Assembly (NCBI GenBank): GCA_004380135.1 | Contig: QXCR01000041.1 | Span: forward strand, 248,001 to 312,000 | DNA: 64,000 bases | From: Stemphylium vesicarium | Taxonomy: Eukaryota; Ascomycota; Dothideomycetes; Pleosporales; Pleosporaceae | Reading direction: 5' to 3' | Part shown: in pieces, positions 48,400-61,289 of the stretch | Layout of the letters: each line of letters opens with the position of its first letter | Position numbering within the stretch: the stretch's first letter is position 1 | Position numbers and translations under genes: made by a program | The notes under the pieces: generated by a model | Database searches by the model: none | What the model was told of the DNA's origin: nothing | What the model saw: only the letters and a program-made list of their open reading frames with translations

Positions 48400-49960
48400 A
48401 AGCTAGAAAGAAGAAACTAAAATAACTAATAATACTAATAAGCTACTTAAAGAAATTAAAAGGCTCTAAGCTTAAGTTAGTTATTTAATATAAGAACGTT
48501 CTATCTTACCTACTATTAAATTAGCCCTAATAATTGCTTAATAATCTTATAATACCTCTAGAGTAAGATTCTAGTCTAAGTCCCTCTTACTATCTAAAGT
48601 AAAACTATCTAAATATATACTAATAATTAACTACCTTACTAATAAGAAGGAACCTACTTTCTGCTAATAGTAGGCCTTAATTAAGGATTAATTAGATATT
48701 AACTTAGACTACTACTAGAGTAAACGAGCTAAAATAGCTTTAGTTTAGAGATATACGTCTAGTCTAGTAAAAGAGTACCTAGAGCCCTAATACTTATCTA
48801 AATTAGATAATTAATAGTTTAAAGACGCTAAAGAAATAATTAACTTACTTAAGTTATTCTTTATCTCTAGAAATAAGTAAGTAGAAAGTAGATTAGTATT
48901 CTATTATTTATAGATAGAAAAAGGAGAAATCTTTACCTCCTTTAAGGCAAAGTTTCTTAGTATAGCTATTAAGAGATCTATATATAAATTAGAGTAGTCC
49001 TTCTACTTTTAGGAAAAGATTATACCTTTACTATAGGTACCTAACTTAGACTTCTAACGCTCCTAGAAAAATGAATTTATACTAATAGTAGAGTACTTTA
49101 CCGCCTTTAATATAGAGCGACGTAATACCCCACCTACTACTACTTTAGATTATAGTAAGACAACCCCTCACCGCCAAGGCTCCAAAAAGAGACCGACACC
49201 ACTATCGACCCAATCCGCGGTACAAGCGACGAAGCAGCCTGTTACGACCCGAAGTCAAAACGCTTACGACCACGCCGCAACCACGCCGCAACCACGCCGC
49301 AACCGCGCCGCACGAGCAAGACCAGGATAGCGATCCTGCAAAACGCTGACTGTCAGCAGTCACGTGACCGATCACTGCGCCAAGGACTATCGCTAGGAGC
49401 GATCACGACTACCACAACTATTACTAGGAGTAATCACGACTATTATAACTATCGCTAAGAGTTAGGCCCTACTATTATTAGGAGTTACTATAACTATTAT
49501 ATAAGTATATAGCTACTAGATAGCGCACCCTTATAGTCGCTATATTTAACTTTAAAATCTAAGAATTAGTACTTAATTCTTAAACTTTTAAGTTATTTAT
49601 TAATCTTTATATTATACTTAACTTATCTCGTCTATCACGCGCCTAGCTCATTCCCGAGAACCAACCCTAGGACCCTCTAAGGACGGACCTTCACACAGCC
49701 CCGACTACCGACCACAGGATTGCGTACGACACCGTTCCAAGCCTCCCCAAGTATTAATAGAGCTCCCTTACGTACTCCTACTTCTTAATTACCTCTATTA
49801 TTGGGTGCTTACTATAACTATAAGAAGACTAGTTACTTCTCTAAGAATTACTCTACGCCTTATATAAAGGAGATTAGAATAGAAGTTAAAGAGTAAAAGT
49901 TTATAGACGTAACTAAGTTCGCTCTAGATACTAACTAGTTAGGAAATAGAGACGCCTAAG
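48400..49960 (+). pseudogene. E1 gag remnant with zinc knuckle
   Basis: RIP-saturated gag region; limits are approximate. A knuckle-like pattern (Y-x2-Y/C ... Y ... SKNY) near 49808-49850 reads as a CCHC motif with Cys changed to Tyr by G-to-A mutation. The linker before it (about 49150-49239 and 49701-49760) is free of RIP. It is split by a solo LTR; removing that LTR and one CAGCC restores a continuous frame across the junction. Confidence 0.6.
49240..49695. repeat. Solo LTR, 456 bp, in E1 gag
   Basis: Starts TGTTACGACC, ends CCTTCACA, with 5-bp direct repeats CAGCC on both sides (49235-49239, 49696-49700). Contains a short tandem array of an 11-bp unit (CCACGCCGCAA-like, about four copies) near 49271-49310. 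It has no partner LTR in the window, so recombination has removed the body. Its first 200 bp are RIP-poor, its centre RIP-rich. Confidence 0.85.
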
Positions 49961-50969
49961 AAAACTCTCTATCTTAGGCTAGAATAAGTATAACCTAGCT
50001 AAAATAAACTTATTAAACTTATTTAGAGGAAAGTATTTTTATACCTTAACTATACTCTACTCGCGTAGCTATAGTATTAAGTTAAACTCTCTTATTAATA
50101 TAGGCGCATAAGGATTCCTATTCTTAAACTTATCTATTACTTAGCTCTTATCTAAATCTCTCTAAGTACTAATTTAACGTCTTCTATTTAAAATCCTAGT
50201 TAAAGGTTTTTAAGATTAGATCTAGATACCTATAGATAGCTATATCTAACTTTATATAAGAATTAATAGCTAAACTATCTATAATTACCTATTTATTATT
50301 ATAGACCTAGGTTTATAGGATTATATTATTAGTATTAAGTAGCTTAGATAATTCTAACTTTAGCTTAATATATATTAGAATTATTTCCTCTAGTTAAATA
50401 AATACCCTGCTACTTATAATATAGCCCCGCCCCTTCTTATAACCCTAGTATAACTAAAGTTTAGCTAGAATATAGAACTAGATATCGCTCGCCGCGACGC
50501 CTTATAGGAACAAGACGAGGCACGTAGGAATTAAAGTCTATTAATTAACTAGATTTAAGGAATTCTAAGAGTACCTAAGCTAAGAGATATTATTTCTTAT
50601 CTTACTAACTCTACTAATCCTCTACTTTCTACTAAACCCGCCGTTGCCTTAGTTCTGCCCTAAACCTCTAGACATTATCACATTACTTTTATCTTAGCTA
50701 ATAGATTACACTTTAATATAAAGTAAAAAGAAAATAAGTTCTTTACTACTACGTTATATAAAATAGACCGCGTATTAGAGTATAAACGCTCTCTTAGAGA
50801 TAATCCTAACAATATAAACTTACTTCGCGACTAATTACCACCTATTTACGAGGAGTACTAAGACGTCTTTAGTAAGGCTGCCGCTAACTAACTCTCTAAG
50901 TATTAATTCTATAACTATAAGATTATCTTAATAGAATCTTTACTAAACGCTTATAGTGCCTTATATAAA

Positions 50970-52187
50970 TAAAGTATTAAAGAGCTAGAAGTAACTAAGA
51001 AATATCTATAGGATAACTTAGAGAAAGAATTTATTAAGTATAGTTAGTAGCTATTCGCGTCCCCTATCCTTTATATTTATAAAGTAAATAGTAACCTTAG
51101 AGTCTATATAAACTATTAGAAATTTAACGCTTTTACTTATAAGGACGCCTATCTAATACCCTATATTAATAAGCTATTATCTTAACCTACTAAAGCTAAG
51201 TTCTTTACTAAGTTTAATATCTAAGCTACTTTTAACTAGATTTAAATAGACCCTAATTTAGAAGAGTATACTACCTTCTAAACCTACTATAGAACGTATA
51301 AATATAAGGTCCTTCTATTTAGCCTATATAACGGCCTAGCTACCTACTAATAGTATATAAACGACGTACTAGTTAATTACCTTAACGACTTCTATATCGC
51401 CTACCTAGACGATATCCTTATCTACTCTAAAGACGAGGTTACTTATACCCTCTACGTTAAATAGGTACTAGAACGACTACGCTAAGTAGGACTTTATATA
51501 GATATTAAGAAAAGCGAATTCTATATAAATTAGATAAAATACTTAGAATACGTCCTAATAAGTTAAGGTCTTAAGGTTAATTCTAATAAGGTGTCTATTC
51601 TATAGAATTAGAAGCTACTAATAACTATTACTAGTATAAAGTTATTTCTAGAATTTACTAGATTTTATTAATAATTTGTATTAGAATTCTTACGCGTAGC
51701 TAAACTACTTATTATATTATAGAGTCTTTTAAAACTATTTATATAGAGTTTAGAGTATTAATAAGCGTTTAATAAGATAAGAGAAGCCTTACTTACTATT
51801 CTAACCTTATACTACTTCTACTCTAAACTAGATACGAGACTAGAGACTAATATATTAGATAGTGTAATTACTAGAGTCTTCTCTTAAAAGTAGCTTAATA
51901 GTAGTTAGTATCTTATAGCTTTTTATAGCTATTACCTAATAGGAGCTAAACTTAATTAGGAGATATATAATAAAGAACTCTTTATAATTATAACTACGTT
52001 TACTAAGTAGAAAGTAGAATTAGTTTTAATATAAACTTAAATTAAAGTACTTTTAGACTATTAATCTCTAGAGTACTTTATAACTATAAAAGTACTTAAC
52101 TCTTAATAAATTTAATAGGCTAAAGAGCTTACTTAGTTTAATTTCTAGATTACCTATATCTCTAGTAAAGATAATGCCTAAGCTAAT
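50970..52187 (+). pseudogene. E1 reverse transcriptase and RNase H remnant
   Basis: RT is recognisable despite many stops: LFASPILY-like motif near 51050, AYLIPYI near 51150, and an intact catalytic YLDDILIYS at 51402-51428. The RNase H part follows (YNKELFIII near 51970) and ends at the SKDNA motif before the CTAAT solo LTR. Stops arise from CAG/CAA/TGG changed to TAG/TAA. Limits are approximate. Confidence 0.75.
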
Positions 52188-52357
52188 TGTTAGGAATATA
52201 AATAGATCGATACTGGATACACCCAATGTCACATAGTACGGCTTGTAATGGTCTGCATTGACTAGAGACGATTCGCTATCGAGCCACGATAGCGAAGAGT
52301 AAGCCTATATAGCCCTTGCTGACTCAGCGAGGGCCGTTCAAATCCGCCCGCCTGACA
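52188..52357. repeat. Solo LTR, 170 bp, in E1 RNase H/integrase junction
   Basis: Starts TGTTAGG and ends CCTGACA (inverted ends match at 6 of 7), with TSD CTAAT on both sides (52183-52187, 52358-52362). It holds two striking hairpins (TTCGCTATCG/CGATAGCGAA and CCCTTGCTGA/TCAGCGAGGG) and a TATATA box in the minus orientation. Nearly RIP-free within saturated DNA, so it inserted late or was never recognised as duplicated. Confidence 0.88.
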
Positions 52358-52662
52358 CTAATATTCTAAGCCGTTATAAATAGAATATAGAGAACTTAAG
52401 AATAGCCTAAGTTAATAACTAATTATAGGTTCTTTTAGGACCGCACTAATTATATTCTTAAATTAACGCTAAACTAGCTATAGTTTATATTACCTATACT
52501 ATAGTTTAAATTATTAGTCTAAACGTTATAGAGTCTATTAATAAAGTAATATCTCTTAATTCCTTATAACTAGTAGAAGCCCTACTCTAGAAGAATTAGA
52601 TATTATTTATCTAAGAATAATTACTACTACTAACGCAGTACTAGATATATAACGGCCTATTA

Positions 52663-53128
52663 TGTTATACGAGGTTCGGCGATACTTCTCTATTCCTGGT
52701 CCGTACTAAGGCAGGCGAGGTATTGTATGGCGGTAGGCCCGTAGAGTTGTCTAGCGACTAGGTAGAATAGTAAGTATTTAGGTAAAGATAATTTAATTCT
52801 ATATAAGTAATAGAATAACTAGTTAATAATTTAAATAAGAGATATAACTATAAGAGTTAACTATAATAAGAAAAATAATAAAACTTTTTTATTCTTATAT
52901 CCTTCTTACTAAGTCTATTACTATCCTATCTATTCTATTCTCTAGAGATAATTAGGATGTCCTGCTATCCTAAGGACCTCTACTATCCTAGATAGCGAGC
53001 CTTAGCGGGATAGCACGTCACGTGATCTACGTGCCCCTCGCTAATTATTATCCTTCGTTTCGTGCGATAGCTAGCCTCTAGCTTCGCTTTCCCTAACTAA
53101 AGGATTTAACCTACTATTATCTATAATA
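52663..53128 (-). repeat. 3' LTR of E2
   Basis: 466 bp, outer edge TGTTATACGAGG well preserved (first about 90 bp keep CpA/TpG). Its inner edge is RIP-altered (TATAATA instead of TGTAACA). Confidence 0.9.
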
Positions 53129-55899
53129 TTATTCTCTTTCTTAGGGTAATTATCTTAATTCTCTAGGTTATTATTTTCCTATACTAAGGAGGTAGGTCGC
53201 ATATATAGTAGTAGCGTCTCTACGCCTATTTTTTTATTCTTAAGCCTTCTTAACTATACCTAAGATCTCTTTAACTTATTATAATCGCGCGTAAACTTTA
53301 ACTTCTAAATATCGCTCCTATACTAATTATATAAAAGAGAAGGGTCTTAAAATAACGTTCTAGTATAAGTGTTATAAGAAGAAGAATCTTTATTACTTTA
53401 TAGATACTAAGTCTAGTTGTTATACTAGCTATATTTCTATAAAAGTAGAGTATAGTCTTTTTATTTCTAAGGAAGAGTAAGAGAAGGTTTAGTAGAATAA
53501 GCGTAAGAAGAAGCTAGAGCTAGCTTAGACTAAGAAGGCTATAGCTCGTCTTTATTAGGAGCTCTTAGAGATAGAGGCGCAAAAGTATTCTTATACTAAT
53601 TATAACCTTACGATCCTAAATCTTTAGAAACGTACTAAAGAGGAGGCTAAGAGGAATTCTACCCCTAGTATAGAGCTTCCTACTATTAAACTATTACTAC
53701 TTAAACTATTAGCTAATCTAGGCTAGTTATAAGCTAATATCTTTAATCTCTCTTTTAATTACTTCTTTCTTTTTATAGATATAATTCTAATTTCTTTAGA
53801 AACTTTTAGTAGTACTTCTATACTAGTAACTTATAGTTTATTAGATTTTCTTTAAGTTTCTAAGTATTATAGCTCTTAGATTATCTTTTCTACTTAACTA
53901 AGTACTTCTACTAATTTTTAAACTTCTATAAATTCTTAATTTCTTTAACTTTATACTTATTATCTTTAAGCTTTATATCTATTACTAGCTTAGTATTTAG
54001 AAGTATTAGTTTTAGTAGTTTCTTATAAAAGATAGAGTAGATGCGTATATTTAGTAGTAACTAGAGTTTATAGTTTACTAAGCCTATTACCTCTAGAACT
54101 TTAAAAGGTCCTATTTAGAGGTTATCTAATTTTTTATATAGTCTTTTAACTTTTAAATTTTATCTTAATAAAAGGACTTTATCTCTCTTCTTAAAAGTTA
54201 GTCTCTTAATTCTTTACTTATTCGCGCTCTTAGATATTATAAGGTTTCTCTAAGCTATATTCTTACTTAGTTCTTTATAGAGTTCTTATATAAAGTAGGC
54301 TTTATTATCTACGCCTACTATAATACTTTCTATATCCTTTAGATCTTAATAAGTAACTAGCTTATATCTATAATTTATATAGTACGGCGAGTACTTTATA
54401 GTCGCTAATTTTATGCTATTATAGGCTAATTAAGCTATTAGTAAGAGTTTAACCTAGTTATCTTATAGCTTATTAGCGTATATCCTTAGATACTATTCTA
54501 GTGTCTAGTTCGTTCGTTCTGTCTAGCTATCTGTTTTAGGGTAGAAGCTAGTTAATAGCTTCTTCTTTATACCTAATTTTGCTAAGAATATGTCCTAATA
54601 CTTAGACATAAATAGTTTATTATAATTAGTAATAAACTCTTTAGATATCCTATACTCTAATACTAGTACCTTAGTAACTTTATACGCGCATTCTTCTACT
54701 ATAATAGTCTCTTCTATAGGCACAAACTTTATTACTTTAGTTAATTAGTTAATAATAACTAGTACTATATTATAGAGTCTTACTAATTCTAGTTCTAATA
54801 ATTTTAGGAGCTTTATAATAAAGTCTATTATTATACTAGTCTATAGTTATTCTAGTAGCTATAAGGGTTATAGTAGGCTATAGGGCTTATATCTCTTAAG
54901 CTTATTCTAGTAATATACTAAATAGTTACCTAGAATATTCTACACCTATACTTATAAGCGTAATATAGTAAATATCTTTACTAGTTATCTAACTATTTCT
55001 TCTAATCTTATATATCTATATTCTAGGGACTTATATAGTTCTATAATAAGGTCTCTTCTTATATATAAAGATATATAGGTTCGTTCTTTTAAAACTATAT
55101 CTTAGTACTCTTTTTTGTCTTGCAATAGTTTGTTAGAGCCGTTTGCCTCAGGCTCGAACTGCTAGTTGGCTGCTTCCTGCTACTAATGTTGTTGTAGCGT
55201 CTCTACTTGCGCGGTCACTTTGGCTATTCTAGCTAGTTCTAGTTGGTTGTACTTAAGACTGCCGTTAGGCATTTTCTTAAGTACTGCGTTATATGGTTCC
55301 TTATAACCTTCTTCTCATAGATCTAATCTTTAGCTTAAAGTGTCTACTACTCTATTAAGTAATCTAGCTTAGTAAGTAATCTTAAAGTTAAACTAAGAGA
55401 GTATCTTAGCCTATTAGACTTATCTTCTATTAAGCTTCTTAGTTATTATAAAGCTTATTAGGTTCTAGTAATTAGAAAATACTTTAATCTAGTCTAGAAG
55501 TTCTAATAAGTATACTTCCTATTATTTAAAGGCGTTAACTACTCTAAGTAGCTTCTTATTATAAATATTATAGTTAAGTTCTACTCTAAAGAACTTTCTA
55601 GAATAGTAGAATACTAGTCTCTATTTCTTATTATTATATAGCTATAATAGTATAGCGCTAAGTGTATAATCTAACGCGTTAGTCTTAACTTGCGTCTTAC
55701 GTCTAGGGTCGTATATCTTAAGTATGGGGGCTTTAAGGAATACCTACTTTAGTTAGTTAAAAGCCTCTTAATATTCCTTTTCTTATTTAAATCTTACTTC
55801 TTTCTTTATAATCTCTATAAGTAGTATTATAATTTAAGAGTAATTTTTAATAAACTTTCTATAAAAGTTTATAAATTCTAGAAAAGATTATATATTCTT

Positions 55900-56700
55900 A
55901 ACTATTTTAGAAGTTAGCTACTTTTATATAGTCTAGATCTTCTTTAGATTTATTTTTATACCTTCTATTAAGATAATAAACCCTAGGAATTCTATTTCCT
56001 TTATATAGAATTTATACTTTATAAGTTATAGGTATAGCTTATATTACTTAAGCTTCTATAGTACCTTCTTTATATATTTTATATATTCTTTTAGCGTGCC
56101 TTTAGAATATACTAGTATATTGTCTAGGTAAGTAGCTATAAAGATTCTTAGATACTTATAGAGTACCTTATTAATAACTACCTAAAAGGTTACTAGCGCG
56201 TTTATTAAACTAAATAGTATAACTATATACTTATATAGTCTATACTTTGTCTTAAAGGCGGTCTTCTACTTATATCCTTTAGTAATTTAAATATAGTAAA
56301 ATCTTTTCTAAATATTAAATTTAGTAAACTACTTTACTCTTTAGAGTTAATCTATAAGCTTTATTATTAGTAGTAGTAGATATTAATTCTTTATTATACT
56401 ACTATTTACCCTTTAGTAGTTAATATATAGTCGCTACTTTCTATTAGCCTTCTTAATAAATAGTATAGGCGAAGCTATTAGGCTTTCGCTTTTATGGATA
56501 AATTATTTACTTAAGTTCTTTCTAAGGTATTCGCGTAACTCTAGCTTATACTTAGGCGCGATTAAGTATATTAGTCTTAGGATAAGCTTAGCTTCTTCTT
56601 AGATATAGATCTCGTAATTCTACTTTTAGTAATCTACTAACTTAGTTACTTCTATTTTCTTAAATAGTTCTCTAAACTTACTTATATTATATTCCTTTAG
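55900..56700 (-). pseudogene. E2 reverse transcriptase remnant
   Basis: YLDNILVYS at 56130-56101, followed on the minus strand by an IEFLGFII motif (about 56000) typical of the RT thumb of gypsy elements. Many in-frame stops. Limits are approximate. Confidence 0.65.
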
Positions 56701-59352
56701 AATATCTAGTAGTATAAGCCCTTTCTTTATAGTCGCGGCGCGTTTTAACTATATAACTCTTATTCTCTTAGGGTCCTTCTTATAAATTCTTGCGATCTTA
56801 TAAGGTAAGATCTTACTAATTCTTCTATTCTTAGGTAAGCTCTAGACTATTAGGCATTTCTCTTTCTATACTCTAGTAACCTTACGCGTAAGTTCTTAGC
56901 TAAGTATTATCTTCTTTAGCTAATTAATAGCTAGATTATACTTAATTAACTAATTATAACTAATTAATATGTCTTCTTCTCTAAGATCTATAATATTAAT
57001 ATTCGTCTAGTCTCTTATCTTTACTACGTCTAGTAATACTAGTTAGGTCTTTAGCCTTATTATGCCGCCTCTATATCCTATAGGGTTATTATTAGCTAAT
57101 ACTACTTATACTAGCTATTTCTTAGCCTAGTAGGGTATATTATATCTTTCTACTACTTATAACGAGATAATTATCTAGATAATACTACTATTAATAGTTG
57201 CTATTATCTTATATCTATATACTAAGACTTCTATTCTTAACCTAAGATTCTATAGATTCGTGTCTTATACGTTATAAAGGGTTATTTTAGGACTACCTAT
57301 ACTAGCGTGACTCTATCCCTAGTGGCATCCTAGTTTTTTAACTGCTTATCTTTTCTCTTCTTAGGAAAGTAGCCTGCGCCGTACTTAGCGTCATAGTGAA
57401 TAGTGCATCTATCATCGTGGTAGAAGCTCTAGTAAATATTCTAGTAAGGAATTAATTCTAGTCTCTAGCTTCGTGGCTTTAGTGCTTATTTCTTTGCTTT
57501 ATAAATTAGGTAATTAGCTACCTTATAAATCTTTAATAATAGAGTACTATAATAAGGGTCGTCTACCCTACGAGTATTCTCTATTTATTATTAATAGAAG
57601 GGGTATCTATATTAGTAGTGCTTTTATAGAAGCTCCTAATAGGCTTCTTCCCTTCCTAACTTATAGATATAGTATCTATCCCTTTAGTAGAATATCTAAT
57701 ATAAGAGGTTATAAGAAATAAGTCCCTAGCCTATAGGCACGTTCTTTATATACTATTTATCTTTAACTAGTCTATTCTTACTTATATCTTCCTAGGCTTA
57801 GTTTTTTCTATAAATTAGCTAGAGTTCCTTCTCTAGTTTAGAGGATTCTTTATCTTCTTCTATAATAACTTCTTTAAAGTATAGTTACTTATTAAAGGCT
57901 TCTTTTATTATTTTCTTAGCTTCTAGGCTAGTAATAGCAATTTATCCTCTATAGCTATATTTATTTACTAGGTGTAAGTTCTAGCTATATTTCTAGCATT
58001 ATTAGTCTTATAGGCGCTATTATAACGTAACTATATAGACTTTTAAATTAGTAGGCTAGACTTTATTCTAACCTATTACGTCTTTAGCCTTAACTACTTA
58101 AAGGAGGAGCTTATATATAGCGTTATCTAATAGCTAAGCTTCCTTATATAGTTCTATATCGCTAATATTACTATTAGTAGATTATTCTTTAGAGTAGGGC
58201 GTACCTTATCTAATTATTCTAATCTTAATAGCTTCTTATTATCCTTTATCGCTCTCTAGGTAGTCTCTATAGAAGTGTCCTTTCTTTCTATATTAGAGAT
58301 ATACTTTATTATTATAGTATTTCTAATACTCTTCTTTAGAAAGTCTATTATAGTATCTTCTCTTAGGCTTTTAATTCTTAGCTTATACTTAGTCTATTAT
58401 AATAATATCCTCTTCTTTATTAATCTAAATATTCTAGCGGAACTTCTTTATATTAGCTAGGATAAAGATATTTTGTGCTTTCTACTAGTTGCGTTCCTAT
58501 AGCCTATTATTAATATAGGTAGCTAGTTCTACTAACGCGTGTAGATCCGCTAGCTTATTATAGTATACTAAGCCGTCTTTAATTAAGTCCTTTAGACTGT
58601 TCTCGTATACTATTTAAAGTACTGCGTTATTCTAGTTAATACGTAACTATAGCTACTTAAACTTAGTAGTATATAAGGATACTAACTTAGTCTACTTTAG
58701 GCAAGTAATTACTTTCTCTATCTAGTTCTAGTTATCTACTTCCCTAAAGATACGTCCTATTTCCTCTTTAAAGTTAGTCTAGCTAGCGAATAGTTATTAT
58801 ATTTTCTTCTTCTCGCCTCTTAGGCGGGGGTTTTTAAGGTAGTCGTCTATAAAGGGCTATATCTAGCTAGCCGCTTTTCCTTTTATATATATGCTAGCTA
58901 TAAGGATCTTTCCTTAATTATCTAGTACGCTATTAAACTTATAGTATAGTTTAATATTTATAAGAAATATATAAAGTTTAGCTTATCTACTATTATATTT
59001 CTTAAATACTACTATCTTAGGTTTTAAGTATAGGCGTTTATTTAGCGTAGCTATAACTTATACTATAAGTTAGTTTACTAGCTCTATTAGAGTAATAGTC
59101 TACTTTACCTAAGCTCTAAGCTAACGCTTAAGATCTCTAACTAACTCTATCTAGGTATTATTATTATTCTTAGACTTAGAGTTCTTAAGCATTTTATTAT
59201 TAGTAGGTAGGTAGGTCTTACTAGGACTAGGCACTACGGCTAGCGTAGCTAGTGCGTGTCTTCTATTAGCTACTAATATAATAGCTCTTCTTAATCTTCT
59301 TAAAGCGTTCTAGTTAGTAAATATCTTCTATAGAGTCTATAGGTAGTTAAAG

Positions 59353-59818
59353 TATTATATAAGGTTTAGTAATACTTCTCTATTCCTAGTCTATACTAAG
59401 GTAGGCGAGATATTATATAGTAGTAGGCCTATAGAGTTATCTAGCGACTAAGTAGAATAGTAAATATTTAAGTAAAGATAATTTAATTTTATATAAGTAA
59501 TAGAATAACTAATTAGTAATCTAAATAAGAGATATAACTATAAGAGTTAACTATAATAAGAGAAATAATAAAACCTTTCTATTCTTATATCTTTCTTACT
59601 AAGTTTATTACTATCCTATCTATTCTATTCCCTAGAGATAGTTAGGATATCCTACTATTCTAAGGACCTCTACTATTCTAGATAGCGAGCCTTGGCGGGA
59701 TAGCACGTCACGTGATCTGCGTGCCCCTCGCTAATCATTATCCTTCGTTTCGTGCGACAGCTGGCCTCCAGCTTCGCTTTCCCTGACCGAAGGATTCGAC
59801 CTGCTGTTATCTGTAACA
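59353..59818 (-). repeat. 5' LTR of E2
   Basis: 466 bp. The outer edge (59750-59818, ending TGTAACA) is preserved while its inner edge (TATTATATAAGG) is RIP-altered, the mirror image of the 52663-53128 copy. Confidence 0.9.
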
Positions 59819-59823
59819 TATTA

Positions 59824-61240
59824 CTCTTTAGCGACTACTTATATATTACTACTAACTCCCCCTTATACACCTATCTTATCCGCGAGGTACACGACCAGGT
59901 TTCGTCCGCCTACCTAAGCGCTATTAAAACGTACTAGTTACTAGCCTAAAAGTATTATTAGAAGGGTACAGAAGCCACTTATAAACGCTATATACGCAAC
60001 TATAGTGCCTACTATAGAGCGCACCCAAGATAGACCTATACCTATAGGTTAATTTACCTACTACTAATTCCTAAAAGACTAATGCAATACCTTTATATTA
60101 ATTTTAAGGAATTTCCTAAGAATAAATCTAGTTATAACTAGATTATAGTTGTTATTAACTAACTATTAAAATAAGCTATCTCTATACCTTACTATAAGAC
60201 TATCGACGCTAGAGGTATAGCTAACTTATTTATTTAATAGGTGTACTAATTTAGCTATACGCCTAAAACTATTATCTTAGATAGAGGTCCTTAGTTCGTG
60301 TCTAGTTTCTAGTCTAAGTTCTATTAGATTCTAGGCGTAAAAGTTAAGCTATTAACCGCCTACTATAAGGAAACTAATAGATAAACTAAGATTATAAATA
60401 AGTATATTAATTAGAGGCTATAACCCTTCGTATTCTTCTATTAAGAAAATTAGAGTACGCTTCTATTCTTAATTAATAGAGCTTAGATATTCTTACTATA
60501 CTCTACTATTAGTATATCTCTATACTAGATACTATATAGAAGTAAGCTATAGTAAAGTTAGAATTAGCCTACTACTTCTAAGTATTAAATAATTACTAAT
60601 AAGGTAAACTATAAAGACGCCCTAGCCCTTACTACTAGAATATATAATACTTAGAAGGTTACTAAAATTAATATAGAGAAGGTATAGGACTAGATAAAGT
60701 CTACTATTAATTAGCACTAGCGCCTAGTAGATTAGAGCGTAGAAGATATAATCTACTTTAATATCTAAAACTTATTATCCCTCTATCTAAGCTAAAAGCT
60801 ATCTAATAAGTAGACTAGCCTATTTAAGGTTACTAAATAGGTAGGGCACTTCTATTAACTAGATCTACTATCTAGTTTTTAGATTTATAACGTCTTCGCA
60901 CCTAATCTACTATATAAAGATTCTTAGAATTCTTTACTAGGATAAGAACCTCTAAAACTACCTAGAACTCTAATTAATAGCGTAGAAGAGTAGGAGGTAG
61001 AAGAGATACTAGCTAGTAAGCTATACTACTCTAAACTTAAGTATCGTGTTAAGTAGATTAGATATAATTTAGATTCTATTTAGTATAAGGCCTCTAACTT
61101 TATAAGGTCTTCTTATAAGTTATAAGAGTTTTATAAAAGTTATCTAGACTAGCTAGGCCCCCTATAAGCGCTTAATAAATAGATTAAAGCTTAAGAGAAA
61201 GGTATAGAGAATATAGATTACTTAGAGGACGATCGAGTTA
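59824..61240 (+). pseudogene. E1 integrase and chromodomain remnant
   Basis: Continues the E1 pol frame after E2. Zinc domain with REVHDQVSSAY and a RNYSAYYRAH pattern (Cys to Tyr by RIP), catalytic-core motifs FKEFPK, ILDRGP-like and ETNR, then at about 61010-61150 a chromodomain-like stretch (YRVKWI, then a Y-K-A-S-N-like strand). Chromodomain integrases target heterochromatin in related chromoviruses. Stops throughout. Confidence 0.75.
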
Positions 61241-61289
61241 ACTAGTTAGCATAGAAGGACGTTAGTACTATAGTATAATATAAAAAAAA

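Larger units (their letters stand above)
52663..59818 (-). mobile_element. E2: full-length Ty3/gypsy element, reverse orientation
   Basis: 7156 bp, two 466-bp LTRs (52663-53128, 59353-59818), TSD TATTA at 52658-52662 and 59819-59823. Orientation is minus: an RT motif YLDNILVYS reads on the minus strand at 56130-56101 (the second catalytic Asp is Asn, as a G-to-A change would give), and a purine-rich stretch precedes the 52663-53128 LTR on that strand. Internal DNA is RIP-saturated except patches at about 55100-55320 and 57280-57430. It interrupts E1 between RNase H and integrase. Confidence 0.9.

Noticed and set aside
52260..52345. tRNA-like or pol III B-box signal (GTTCAAATCC next to strong hairpins)
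   Set aside because: The T-stem has a C-C mismatch, the arms are too far apart for a tRNA, and the whole unit is explained as a solo LTR with TG...CA ends and a 5-bp TSD.
58275..58460. Small hydrophobic open frame that could pass for a membrane peptide
   Set aside because: Lies in RIP-saturated E2 DNA; Ile/Leu/Phe/Tyr richness is the expected result of AT enrichment.
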